A stretch of DNA of 64,000 nucleotides from positions 1 to 64,000 of the forward strand of contig NZ_FQUW01000005.1 in assembly GCF_900129285.1 (NCBI RefSeq). Reading direction: 5' to 3'. The stretch is from Desulfofundulus australicus DSM 11792 (GTDB taxonomy: Bacteria; Bacillota; Desulfotomaculia; Desulfotomaculales; Desulfovirgulaceae). Position 1 is the first letter of the stretch. Each line of letters begins with the position of its first letter. This document shows positions 8,605 to 16,917 of this stretch, one piece after another. A program made the translations under genes and the position numbers. A model generated the notes under the pieces. The model had not been told where the DNA came from. It searched no databases and saw only the letters and a list, made by a program, of their open reading frames with translations.

Positions 8605-8622
8605 TCCAAGAAACTGCTCCAT

Positions 8623-8702
8623 GGCGATGGAGCTCGCCTGGAATGCCCGGAAAGGCTGATGGCTCCTACCAAAATCCAGTAAGGTGATGGTAGGAGTTTT
8701 TG
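8623..8702 (+). promoter_or_regulatory. Fluoride riboswitch (crcB motif) with terminator, copy 2
   Basis: The same GGCGATGGAGCTCGCC core occurs at 8623-8638. A short hairpin and GGCTGATGGCTCC follow, so the pseudoknot partner GCTCC (8662-8666) is conserved. The terminator pairs CTCCTACC (8663-8670) with GGTAGGAG (8689-8696) before a T run. I see no clear promoter between uspA and this element, so it may act on read-through from copy 1. It precedes the dynamin-like gene by 55 bases. Confidence 0.9.
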
Positions 8703-8757
8703 TTCATTTTCCGGCATACTGCTCCCTTAAACACGGAAGCAAAGAGGTGATTGGTTG

Positions 8758-10530
8758 ATGCTGGAACATTTTCGTGAGCAAAAAACACTGCTCACCAATG
8801 CAGTCGAACAATTGATCACTCTGGCTGAGGCCGGGGGAAACCGCTTTGCGGTGGACCTGCTCACCGAAAGCTTGGCCCGGGTTGCCTCAGAGACATTCAC
8901 CCTGGTGGTGATGGGTGAGTTTAAGCGGGGCAAGTCGACCCTGATCAATGCCCTTGTGGGAACGCGCATCCTGCCTACCGCCATCGTACCTCTTACAGCG
9001 ATCCCCACCTTTATACGCCATGGCCCGGAACCGCAGGCAACGGTCGTGTTCCTGGACGGACGAAGCGTAAAAGTACCCGTTGGAGCTATCGTGCAGTACG
9101 TAACGGAAAAAGAAAACCCCCGTAACATTAAAAAAGTGCGCGAAGTGGAGGTTATCTATCCCGCCCCTTTCCTGGCTGAAGGAATTATCCTGGTGGATAC
9201 TCCCGGGGTGGGTTCGGCCTACACCCATAATACCGAAGCAGCTTACGGCTACCTGCCCCGGGCCGACGCGGCACTCTTTGTTATTTCGGTAGATGCACCG
9301 CTGGGCAAGGGAGAACTGGATTACCTGCGCGACGTCCGGCACCACGTGCATAAGCTCATATTTGTGCTCAACAAAATTGACATTGTCAGTCCGCATGACC
9401 TGGCGGAAGCTTTGGACTTCACCCGCAGGATGCTGCAGGAACAACTTCAGACTCAGGATATATTACTGGTCCCGCTTTCAGCCCGCCTGGCCCTGGAAGG
9501 AAAGGAGCAGAATGATGCAGAACGGCTGAAAACAAGCCGGATGACGGAACTGGAGAACCTGATAAACGATCTGATCAGGCGCCAGAAGGGAGCGCTCATT
9601 ATTTCAGCCACGGCCTCGCGGGCGCTGCGCATCCTGAACGAACTGGAGCTGGGCCTGGAGCTCTGGCGCCGCGGTATGGAAGATTCCCTGGAAGAGCTGG
9701 AGAGGAAGATTGCCGCCTTTGAAGCGGAACTGGCCCATCTGGAGCAGGAACGGGAAGACAGCATCTACTTGCTTTACCGGGAGGTGGATAAGCTGGCCGC
9801 CAGGGTGGCGGAAGATATGGAAGCTTTTGAACACCGCGTGTTTCCTCAACTGGCCGGACAACTGGAGGATTTTATTGAGGATAATTACCCCAGGCATTCG
9901 GTGAAAGAAACTGCCGGCCTGGCCCAGGATTACATCAAGAAGATCATCCTGGGCGTGCTGGAAGAACAAAGGGAACGCGAAAAAGAAATAATGCAGCAGG
10001 AATTCGCCCGGGTGGCCCGGCGTTTCTTCAAGCGCATCGAAGATATAGTAGACCGCTTAATGGCTGCCTCGGCAGAAATTTTCCAGGTAGAAGTACATAA
10101 AACGGCTTATAAAGACTATATTCTGGGCGATCGCTATTTCTACTTCCACTTTTACGAACACCCCACCTTTATTCCCGCTTTTGAAGAATTGACCGTAGCA
10201 TCTCTTTTACCAAAGGCATTGCTTAAAAAACACATCCTCACCAAAACCCGTGCCAGTTTGGCGGAGCTTTTGAACCGCAACTGCGGTAGAGTGCGGGCCG
10301 ACCTGGTGGAGAGTTTAAAGGAAAAAGTACGCCAGGTGGCAGGTGAGCTGAGGTTACGCTCGGACGCCGTTGCCTTCAGCCTTAAAAACGCTTTGCAAAA
10401 AGCCCTTGAGGAAAAGAAAGCCAGTGTCGCCGAACAAGAAAAATCCCGTGCCAAATGCGAAGAGGAAAAACAAAAGCTCTCTATTTTAAGACAAAATCTA
10501 GAAGGCCTTTTGAAACTGGAAAATGATTGA
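8758..10530 (+). CDS. Dynamin-family GTPase, fluoride-riboswitch controlled
   Basis: A 590-residue bacterial dynamin-like protein. The GTPase domain has the P-loop GEFKRGKST at about 53-61, the switch I threonine in the ILPTAIVPLT region, DTPG near 150 and NKID near 213. The remainder is rich in charged helices with long coiled-coil segments (about 300-345 and 540-585) expected for the stalk; a hydrophobic patch near 455-480 (YFYFHFYEHPTF) could touch membrane. Dynamin-like proteins of bacteria remodel or protect membranes under stress. The ATG at 8758 is chosen because AAGAGGTGA lies 7 bases upstream; the TTG one codon earlier is possible. Its placement directly behind a fluoride riboswitch is unusual. 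Confidence 0.88.
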   Translation: MLEHFREQKTLLTNAVEQLITLAEAGGNRFAVDLLTESLARVASETFTLVVMGEFKRGKSTLINALVGTRILPTAIVPLTAIPTFIRHGPEPQATVVFLDGRSVKVPVGAIVQYVTEKENPRNIKKVREVEVIYPAPFLAEGIILVDTPGVGSAYTHNTEAAYGYLPRADAALFVISVDAPLGKGELDYLRDVRHHVHKLIFVLNKIDIVSPHDLAEALDFTRRMLQEQLQTQDILLVPLSARLALEGKEQNDAERLKTSRMTELENLINDLIRRQKGALIISATASRALRILNELELGLELWRRGMEDSLEELERKIAAFEAELAHLEQEREDSIYLLYREVDKLAARVAEDMEAFEHRVFPQLAGQLEDFIEDNYPRHSVKETAGLAQDYIKKIILGVLEEQREREKEIMQQEFARVARRFFKRIEDIVDRLMAASAEIFQVEVHKTAYKDYILGDRYFYFHFYEHPTFIPAFEELTVASLLPKALLKKHILTKTRASLAELLNRNCGRVRADLVESLKEKVRQVAGELRLRSDAVAFSLKNALQKALEEKKASVAEQEKSRAKCEEEKQKLSILRQNLEGLLKLEND

Positions 10531-10828
10531 AGAAGGCCCGGTTAGGAACGCGGGAGATCACCGGCTGTTTCCGGCCCGATTGCCGGGCAATGGCTTCGGG
10601 GCCTTACTTCTTGCTGGCGTGTTGATTCTGGAAACCCTTTCTCACGCTAAGCGCCGCGGCGCACGGAACAGGGCAGAGTTAGCTATTAGCGGTAACCTGG
10701 TATCGATAAGCTTCACCTTTCCACCTGAATGTATAAAGTGGTTGATTTAATTTTTCCCCGCCTGGATACCATTCAAGTTACAGATGGCTGTACCTACTGG
10801 AAGAGCAAACAGGAAAGGAGGACCTCTG
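10531..10828 (+). other. Leader region before the MFS gene, no supported gene
   Basis: About 300 bases without a convincing coding frame. A 75-codon frame starting at 10523 overlaps the GTPase end, lacks a ribosome binding site and is not called. No third fluoride aptamer or clear terminator is visible. A TATAAA at about 10731 lacks a matching -35 element. Confidence 0.5.
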
Positions 10829-12013
10829 ATGGAACCTCATGGAGAAAAGAAAATGAATCACACCACCCGGAGAGCATTTAAATTTATCATCCTGCTGGGA
10901 ATCGTTAGCCTCTTTTCAGACATGACCTATGAAGGTGCCCGCAGCATTACCGGTCCTTTCCTGGCAGTGCTGGGAGCTACCGGGACAATCGTTGGTTTCG
11001 TTGCCGGATTGGGAGAACTGCTGGGTTACGGTGTGCGGCTGTTTTCCGGTTATATAAGCGATCGTACGGGGAAATACTGGCCGATTACAATTCTGGGGTA
11101 TTTTTTAAACCTCCTGGCGGTTCCTTTTCTGGCCCTGGCAGGCAACTGGCCAGTGGCAGCAGGTTTAATGATTACAGAAAGAGTGGGGAAGGCCATCCGC
11201 ACTCCCGCCCGTGATGCCATGCTTTCTTACGCCACTTCGGAAGTTGGGAGAGGACGGGGATTTGGCCTTCACGAAGCTCTGGATCAAATTGGCGCCATTA
11301 CCGGTCCTTTAATTGTAGCCCTGGTGTTATACTTTTTAAAAGGCAATTATAAAGCAGGATTTGCCGTTTTACTGGTGCCGGCTTCCGTAGCGCTAATAAT
11401 CCTCATCGCTGCCAGGATTTTATATCCGGTCCCCCGAGAGCTGGAAGCAGCTCCAATCATGGTGGAAGGGAAAGGTTTGCCGTCAAAATTCTGGCTCTAC
11501 CTGGCAGCCGTCGCCCTCATAGCGGCCGGCTATGTTGATTATCCTTTAATTGCCTTCCACCTGGGTAAGACTTCTCTGATTTCGCCCGCATGGCTTCCAG
11601 TACTTTATGCCATAGCAATGGCAGCCGATGCCCTGGCAGCTTTAATTTTTGGATACTTGTTTGACCGTACCGGAATCAATATTCTGGTCATAGCTGTACT
11701 GGTTTCATCCTCATTTGCACCCTTAGTGTTTTTGGGGGACTTTATAACAGTTGTAACAGGGATGGTAATCTGGGGCATTGGTATGGGAGCACAGGAATCG
11801 GTTTTAAGGGCAGCCATTGCCGGTATGATCCCCCCCGATAAGCGCGGGACTGCCTACGGGGTGTTCAATACCGGGTACGGCCTGTTCTGGTTCCTGGGCA
11901 GCGCCCTGATGGGGATTTTGTATGACCTGTCGGTAGGGTATGTGGTGGCATTTTCGGTGATAGTTCAGCTGCTGGCAGTATCAATGATGCTTTGGGTGGC
12001 GAAACGCAACTGA
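10829..12013 (+). CDS. Major facilitator superfamily transporter
   Basis: A 394-residue permease with 12 hydrophobic helices in two halves. The loop between helices 2 and 3 carries GYISDRTGKYWP and the second half repeats it as GYLFDRTG, the typical MFS signature. The ATG at 10829 is chosen for the GGAAAGGAGG site 7 bases upstream; a more upstream ATG at 10784 has none. It follows the dynamin-like gene and may belong to the same fluoride unit, but a 300-base gap leaves this open. Substrate unknown. Confidence 0.8.
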   Translation: MEPHGEKKMNHTTRRAFKFIILLGIVSLFSDMTYEGARSITGPFLAVLGATGTIVGFVAGLGELLGYGVRLFSGYISDRTGKYWPITILGYFLNLLAVPFLALAGNWPVAAGLMITERVGKAIRTPARDAMLSYATSEVGRGRGFGLHEALDQIGAITGPLIVALVLYFLKGNYKAGFAVLLVPASVALIILIAARILYPVPRELEAAPIMVEGKGLPSKFWLYLAAVALIAAGYVDYPLIAFHLGKTSLISPAWLPVLYAIAMAADALAALIFGYLFDRTGINILVIAVLVSSSFAPLVFLGDFITVVTGMVIWGIGMGAQESVLRAAIAGMIPPDKRGTAYGVFNTGYGLFWFLGSALMGILYDLSVGYVVAFSVIVQLLAVSMMLWVAKRN

Positions 12014-12110
12014 TATTACCCTGATTTGAGGGTAACAGTTAATTTACGTATCGACATTCACGCCTCTTCGTTAAGTTTTTGCCGGGTTGACGGCCCGGCA
12101 GGCCGGCAAT

Positions 12111-12146
12111 TTGACATATTACCTTACATGTAATATAATATTACAT
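12111..12146 (+). promoter_or_regulatory. Consensus promoter overlapped by a 19-base palindrome
   Basis: TTGACA (12111-12116), exactly 17 bases, TATAAT (12134-12139): a perfect sigma-A promoter. A perfect palindrome, ATGTAATAT-A-ATATTACAT (12128-12146), covers the -10 box and is surely an operator for a dimeric repressor. A further copy of the GTAAT half-site occurs at about 12152-12156. The downstream ATPase gene would be strongly expressed unless repressed. Confidence 0.8.
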
Positions 12147-12180
12147 AGAAAGTAATATCTGTAATAGAGGTGTGCAACTT

Positions 12181-13308
12181 TTGCCCGGCAAATTATTTCC
12201 CGTCGGTGGTCCTGTTTCAGAAAAAGACATCGTGGACAGAGAGGATTTTATCACTTCCCTTCAAATCAGGCTGGGTGACGGACAGAGTGTGATGCTGGCC
12301 GGCCCCCGCAGAATAGGAAAAACTTCCATTGCTTACGAAGTTTTGAGACGATTGAAAGAGCAGGGTTTTTACACAGCTTCTGTAGACTTTTTCCGCCTTT
12401 CAAACAAACGAGAATTCGCTGTTTCTCTGATCAACGCCTGCCTGGAAAACAGAACGGGAATCCGCAAAACGCTGGATGTCCTGAAAGATCGTGCCAAAGC
12501 TATCGCCGGTATGGCGAAGTTGACAATTAAGCTTGAAGACCTGGAATTCGGTTTTGGTTTCCTCCACGGCGAGCCAGATGAAAACGCACTGCTGGATTAC
12601 GCGCTGGATTTGCCGGAAATTCTTGCAACCCGCGATGGAAGAAATATGGTGGTCCTGTTTGACGAGTTCCAGGACGCTTCCCGCGTGGTCAGCCAGGAAG
12701 AAATCTATAAAAAAATGCGGTCACATTTCCAAAATCATAAGAACGTATCTTATCTTTTTCTTGGTTCCAAAGAAGGTATAATGAAAGCCCTGTTCAGCAA
12801 CCGGAAAGAAGCCTTCTACCGCTTCGCCGTGATCCTTCCTATCCCTCCTATTCCCGAAGATTCATGGGTGACATATATCACCCGAAAATTTGCCGAACAA
12901 AATATTGAAGTGGATAGTGAAATTACCAGGGGAATTTTGCAAAAAACCGGCGGCCACCCCCAGGACACCATGCTCGTTTGTTCGGAAATTTACTACGCCC
13001 TCCTTGAAGCAGGAAAAAATACCGTAACTCCAAAGTTTGTTCAGCTGGGATACGACCGGGCTTTATTGATCCTGGCCCAAATTTACGACGAAATACTGGA
13101 TGAGCTCAGCCAAAAATCTCATGTCCGCGAGGTGTTGAAGCGTATTGCCGCGGGAAACAGGGTGTATAGCCGGAAAGCCAATCCCAACGAAATCAAAAGA
13201 GCCCTGGATTACCTGATGGCCAAAGCAATCATCGAAAAAGACGGGCGCGGATCATATAGATTTGTTGAACCGATGTTTCAGGAATACATCCTGGGCGAAC
13301 ACCGGTAG
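12181..13308 (+). CDS. AAA-type P-loop ATPase with C-terminal winged helix
   Basis: A 375-residue ATPase of the archaeal ATPase/Orc1-Cdc6-like group. Walker A is GPRRIGKTS near residue 40, Walker B is VVLFDEFQD near 155-163, and an Arg-rich sensor region follows. The last 80 residues look like a winged helix (VREVLKRIAAGN through MFQEYILG). The TTG at 12181 is preferred, 9 bases after AGAGGTG; a GTG at 12172 overlaps that site. Its GC content is lower than neighbouring genes, it has its own repressible promoter, and its 3' end meets a truncated gene, all of which suggest insertion by horizontal transfer. Cellular role unknown. Confidence 0.8.
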   Translation: MPGKLFPVGGPVSEKDIVDREDFITSLQIRLGDGQSVMLAGPRRIGKTSIAYEVLRRLKEQGFYTASVDFFRLSNKREFAVSLINACLENRTGIRKTLDVLKDRAKAIAGMAKLTIKLEDLEFGFGFLHGEPDENALLDYALDLPEILATRDGRNMVVLFDEFQDASRVVSQEEIYKKMRSHFQNHKNVSYLFLGSKEGIMKALFSNRKEAFYRFAVILPIPPIPEDSWVTYITRKFAEQNIEVDSEITRGILQKTGGHPQDTMLVCSEIYYALLEAGKNTVTPKFVQLGYDRALLILAQIYDEILDELSQKSHVREVLKRIAAGNRVYSRKANPNEIKRALDYLMAKAIIEKDGRGSYRFVEPMFQEYILGEHR

Positions 13309-13539
13309 AAAACCAGACCCCGTGCAATCACCGATTGCACCGCTGCCGTCGAAATAAGCTACGGGGCATTCCGGCGAGGTGCATAAATGGTAGGAATCTC
13401 CTGTTATCCGGGACAGTTTTTCATCGGCCACCAGACTGGATACAGTGATTACGCTTACAGGCAAGCCGGTGGTTCCGCAACGGGGGCAGGGTTTTCCCGG
13501 GCGGGCGGATAAACCGACCCCACAGATGTGGTTTTGCAT
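13252..13539 (-). pseudogene. Truncated CopZ-like zinc/iron-sulfur metallochaperone
   Basis: From an ATG at 13539, 7 bases after a G-rich ribosome site, the minus strand encodes CPRCGTTGLPV, a TV-type strand and SYHLCTSPECPVAYF. This matches the N-terminal Cys4 domain of the Archaeoglobus CopZ type (CxxC...C...C with VxYF). Just after YFDGSGA the similarity stops, at a perfect hairpin (13322-13329 with 13333-13340), and the frame runs about 20 codons more into the antisense of the AAA ATPase gene before a stop. The remainder of the domain, with its CYC cluster, is missing. Most likely a gene cut by insertion of the ATPase segment; a functional short form is not excluded. Confidence 0.6.
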
Positions 13540-13583
13540 AAGACGCACCCCCCCAATTGTAGCTTGATTTCGCCATAATGTTC

Positions 13584-14324
13584 CTACGACAGCCCTCTCC
13601 TTCTCCGGGCCCGCCGGCCACCCCGGGAATTCAGCACTTCGGAGAGGATTACCGCAGCGGCCAGGTTGCGTCTCGAAAGCAGGGGACATTGCACCGGCCG
13701 GGAGCAGGTTTCCCGGGTTTCCGGAAAAACCTGGTCCGCACCTTCAATTCCGGGAACGTCCCGTACGGGACGTTCCCGGCGGGCCTCACGCTTCGTTTCA
13801 GCCGTCCGTTCCCGTTCCGGTTTATGTTCTAAAGCGGGGTCAGGGCAGCACTCCTGTTGCTCCCGCCGGGACACACCGGCAGGTGCTTTGCGCACCCTTT
13901 CCCCGCCGGGCACCTGATCTTGCAGATCCCTTTCCCGTCTGTGCCAGGGGCGGGGAAACGGTCCTTCCTCCTGCCGGTTCCACGGGCCGGGGAGGGGAAC
14001 ATCCTCCGGAGCGGTTTCCCGGCGGTCCCACGGACCTGGCAGGGGTAAATCAGTCTCTTCCGGCCCGCGGCCCCAGGGCCCGGGCAAAGGCAGATCCTCC
14101 CCTTCCCTTCGACGGCTCCAGGGTCCCGGTAAAGGCAAATCTTCCTCCTCCCCGTAATTCCCCGGTTCCTTCATGGAATCATCCTGCTGTTTTTCACGTG
14201 CCTTTTGTTCTGGAAAAGGGGGTATAGAGCCCCCGGGATAACGCCGGCCGGACCTGCCGCGATCCCTGGCAAAGAGTGTCCAGAAAACAAACAGAAGAAA
14301 GGCCCAGAAAATAAGCGCTTCCAT
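13584..14324 (-). CDS. Membrane-anchored protein with LPLPGPW repeats
   Basis: A 246-residue protein with one N-terminal membrane helix (about 3-18), then a highly charged tail. Residues about 60-140 hold four repeats of (D/E)(L/V)PLPGPW followed by Arg-rich linkers at intervals of 15-18, with a decayed fifth copy reading PFPRPWHRR. The rest is rich in Arg, Glu and Pro and probably disordered. The start is 3 bases beyond the floA stop, so the two are translationally linked. I do not recognise the family; the FloA context suggests a partner of membrane microdomains. The overlapping antisense frames are also long, which reflects high GC, but the helix, repeats and coupling favour this frame. 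Confidence 0.7.
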   Translation of the reverse strand: MEALIFWAFLLFVFWTLFARDRGRSGRRYPGGSIPPFPEQKAREKQQDDSMKEPGNYGEEEDLPLPGPWSRRREGEDLPLPGPWGRGPEETDLPLPGPWDRRETAPEDVPLPGPWNRQEEGPFPRPWHRRERDLQDQVPGGERVRKAPAGVSRREQQECCPDPALEHKPERERTAETKREARRERPVRDVPGIEGADQVFPETRETCSRPVQCPLLSRRNLAAAVILSEVLNSRGGRRARRRRGLS

Positions 14325-14327
14325 GGA

Positions 14328-15344
14328 TTAGCGTTCCTTTCCTTTCCTGGAGGATTCACCGGGCTCACCGGGCTCGCCGCCCATCCTGGCCAGACCCTCG
14401 CGCATACGGGTATCGGCCAGCAGATTCTGCATGTTATAATAATCCATCACACCCAGTTTGCCCTGACGCAACGCCTCGGCCATAGCCCGGGGCACTTCCG
14501 CTTCCGCTTCCACCACCCGGGCGCGCATTTCCTCCACCATGGCCCGCATCTCCTGCTCTTTGGCCACGGCCATGGCCCGCCGCTCTTCCGCTTTGGCCTG
14601 GGCAATGCGCTTGTCTGCTTCTGCCTGGTCGATTTGCAACTGGGCGCCGATGTTCCGCCCCACGTCCACGTCGGCAATGTCAATGGAAAGGATTTCGAAA
14701 GCCGTCCCGGCATCCAGGCCCTTTTCCAGCACGGTGCGGGAAATGGAATCGGGATTTTCCAGCACGTGCTTGTGGCTTTCCGCACTGCCCACTGTGGTCA
14801 CCACGCCCTCGCCGACCCGGGCCAGGATGGTTTCCTCACCGGCACCACCCACCAGGCGGTCGATATTGGCCCGCACCGTAACCCGGGCGATAACCTTGAC
14901 CTCAATACCGTCCTTGGCCACGGCGGATACCATGGGAGTTTGTATCACCTTGGGATTGACGCTCATCTGCACCGCTTCCAGGACATTGCGCCCGGCCAGG
15001 TCGATGGCCGCAGCCCGCTCAAAAGTGAGGGGAATGTCGGCCCGCTCGGCGGCAATGAGGGCATCCACCACCCGGTCCACATTACCCCCGGCCAGGTAAT
15101 GGGCCTCCAGCTGGTTGACGGTCACATTGAGGCCAGCCTTGTCGGCCTTGATCAACGGGCCGACAATTTTTGCCGGCGGTACCCGCCGCAGGCGCATACC
15201 CACCAGGGTAATAATGCCGATTTTCACCCCTGCGGCCAGAGCGGAAATCCACAGCCCCACGGGGATGAAACTGAAAACCACCGTTATGCCTATTAAGAGA
15301 AGTAATAAAAAGATAATTGTGGAAAGTCCCAGCAAACTAAACAT
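14328..15344 (-). CDS. floA: Flotillin-like protein FloA
   Basis: A 338-residue protein with an N-terminal hydrophobic hairpin (about residues 5-55), a flotillin/SPFH-like region and a long Ala/Glu-rich coiled coil (about 225-300) ending in the [16 protein letters not shown] motif. This matches Bacillus subtilis YqfA/FloA over its whole length. FloA scaffolds membrane microdomains and affects signalling and secretion. The neighbouring NfeD-like gene upstream is its usual partner. Confidence 0.93.
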   Translation of the reverse strand: MFSLLGLSTIIFLLLLLIGITVVFSFIPVGLWISALAAGVKIGIITLVGMRLRRVPPAKIVGPLIKADKAGLNVTVNQLEAHYLAGGNVDRVVDALIAAERADIPLTFERAAAIDLAGRNVLEAVQMSVNPKVIQTPMVSAVAKDGIEVKVIARVTVRANIDRLVGGAGEETILARVGEGVVTTVGSAESHKHVLENPDSISRTVLEKGLDAGTAFEILSIDIADVDVGRNIGAQLQIDQAEADKRIAQAKAEERRAMAVAKEQEMRAMVEEMRARVVEAEAEVPRAMAEALRQGKLGVMDYYNMQNLLADTRMREGLARMGGEPGEPGESSRKGKER

Positions 15345-15428
15345 CAGGCACCTCCAAAATATAAAGTAGTTAAAAATATTTGCCCTTAGCAGAGTGGTTC
15401 TACTGGAAACCTGCCATATTCAGCACGG

Positions 15429-15929
15429 TTAACAGTAGTCTACCCGGCGTACCACCACCCGGTTTCCTTCCACCTGCACCACCTGCACTTTCGTTCCGGC
15501 CGGGATGTATTCCCCGCTGGTAACGACATCCAGCCGCCGACCGGCAATCTCCGCCGTCCCCGCAGGCCTCAAGGGAGTTAAGGCCACCCCCGCCTGGTGT
15601 ACCAGTTGAACCAGCTCTTCCTGCCCGGCCGTATAACCCTTATCCTTCTCCTGCCTGGTGTTTAAAGTTAAACGTTGCCAGAAATTTAACCGGGACAGGA
15701 ATTTGAGCCCCAGGAAAAATACCACTATGGTGAGGGCCAGGGCCACCACCAGTGCAGCCGTGGCCTGGGTAAAGTCCACGGCCAGCAGCAATACCCCCCA
15801 GGCCAGGAGAATTATCCCGGCCACTCCCGCCACACCGAAACCCGGAAACACGAAAATTTCCAGCACCAGGGCAATTATCCCCAGTAAAAATGCCAGCACC
15901 GACAACCAGGTAAAAAATTGACCGGACAT
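15429..15929 (-). CDS. Short NfeD-like membrane protein
   Basis: A 166-residue protein with four hydrophobic segments in the first 100 residues and a C-terminal beta-barrel OB-like domain (about 105-163: GTAEIAGRRLDVVTSGEYIPAGTKVQVVQVEG reads as the NfeD signature). The N-terminal ClpP-like serine protease domain of long NfeD proteins is absent, as in Bacillus YqfB-type partners of flotillins. It lies 84 bases upstream of floA in the same direction. Confidence 0.85.
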   Translation of the reverse strand: MSGQFFTWLSVLAFLLGIIALVLEIFVFPGFGVAGVAGIILLAWGVLLLAVDFTQATAALVVALALTIVVFFLGLKFLSRLNFWQRLTLNTRQEKDKGYTAGQEELVQLVHQAGVALTPLRPAGTAEIAGRRLDVVTSGEYIPAGTKVQVVQVEGNRVVVRRVDYC

Positions 15930-16098
15930 TATTTATGGATCACCCCATCCGTCAGGGCGCCGGGGTAGATCCACGGCGCGGGTACCAAACTGTTAAAGGT
16001 GTAAAATTACCCGGCGCTCTTTACTACAGCACCGGGCTTCTCCTGCCGATGTTATACGTGCGTGTAAATTTTCCTAGTTACCGGCCCGGCCAGATAAA

Positions 16099-16275
16099 TT
16101 AACGGTACTTGCGCCTTCTGGCCGCTTCGGATTTTTTCTTCCGCCGCACACTGGGTTTTTCGTAATGCTCATGTCGCCTGGCTTCCGCTAGGACGCCAGC
16201 TTTCTGACAGGAACGCTTGAAACGACGGAGGGCACTATCCAGAGTTTCATTTTTACCGACACGAACTTCCGGCAC
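16099..16275 (-). CDS. rpsU: 30S ribosomal protein S21
   Basis: A 58-residue basic protein with the S21 signature [16 protein letters not shown] and the C-terminal [13 protein letters not shown] tail. The GTG at 16275 is the start, preceded by GGAGGG; longer frames upstream lack support. The gene has its own promoter (16361-16390). The yqeY gene that often follows rpsU is not present. Confidence 0.95.
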   Translation of the reverse strand: MPEVRVGKNETLDSALRRFKRSCQKAGVLAEARRHEHYEKPSVRRKKKSEAARRRKYR

Positions 16276-16360
16276 TGCTCTTTTCCCTCCCTCCGCCAGG
16301 CTGTTAGGCTGTTCATAAGACTGAAAAAACCCCCAACCTGAAATTGCAAAATACCATGTC

Positions 16361-16390
16361 ATTATAGACTGATTCCCACCATTAAGTCAA
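16361..16390 (-). promoter_or_regulatory. rpsU promoter
   Basis: On the minus strand TTGACT (16390-16385), 18 bases, and a perfect TATAAT (16366-16361). The start codon is about 85 bases downstream. Confidence 0.75.
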
Positions 16391-16496
16391 CCGGGTTAGA
16401 ACCCCGTGTTGTCCCCACTTTCCGGTTATCCCGTACCCTTGCTCCTGCTCGCTCCGGCAAGCTTTGCAGGTCAAAATCGCCCCGGGCCCTGAACGC

Positions 16497-16841
16497 TTAA
16501 CCCGGCGGCCACTGCAGGGTCCTGCCCCCCAGCAGGTGATAATGAATATGGAAAACCAGCTGCCCGGCATCTTCCTTGCAGTTGCTGACCAGGCGAAAAC
16601 CTTTTTCTTCCAGGTTTAACTGCCGGGCAACCCGGCCTGCTACCAGCTGCACATGCCCGATCAGGGAAACGTCATCTTCTGTCAGATCAAAGAAGGTAGG
16701 TATGTGTTTTTTGGGAATGAGCAAGAGGTGGACAGGAGCCGCCGGCTGGATATCTTTAAAAACCATTACCTGCTCATCTTCATAAACAATCTCGGCCGGG
16801 ACTTCCTTGCGCACAATCCTGCAGAAAATGCAATCCTGCAC
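16497..16841 (-). CDS. HIT family nucleotide-binding hydrolase
   Basis: A 114-residue histidine-triad protein. The N-terminal CIFC pair and the catalytic HIHYHLLGG triad near residue 98 are intact. Members hydrolyse nucleoside phosphoramidates or dinucleotides. The GTG at 16841, following GGGAGG, is chosen because it yields the family's usual short N-terminus. It lies 76 bases after mtaB. Confidence 0.92.
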   Translation of the reverse strand: MQDCIFCRIVRKEVPAEIVYEDEQVMVFKDIQPAAPVHLLLIPKKHIPTFFDLTEDDVSLIGHVQLVAGRVARQLNLEEKGFRLVSNCKEDAGQLVFHIHYHLLGGRTLQWPPG

Positions 16842-16917
16842 CGTACCACCTCCCTCCCGTAAAAAGTGGCGCAATAACCTATTCAACATCTAAAGTTATT
16901 AATCCTGCAGGTAAGGC

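Noticed and set aside
10523-10750. 75-codon frame between the dynamin-like and MFS genes
   Set aside because: Overlaps the GTPase stop, has no ribosome site and no recognisable domain.
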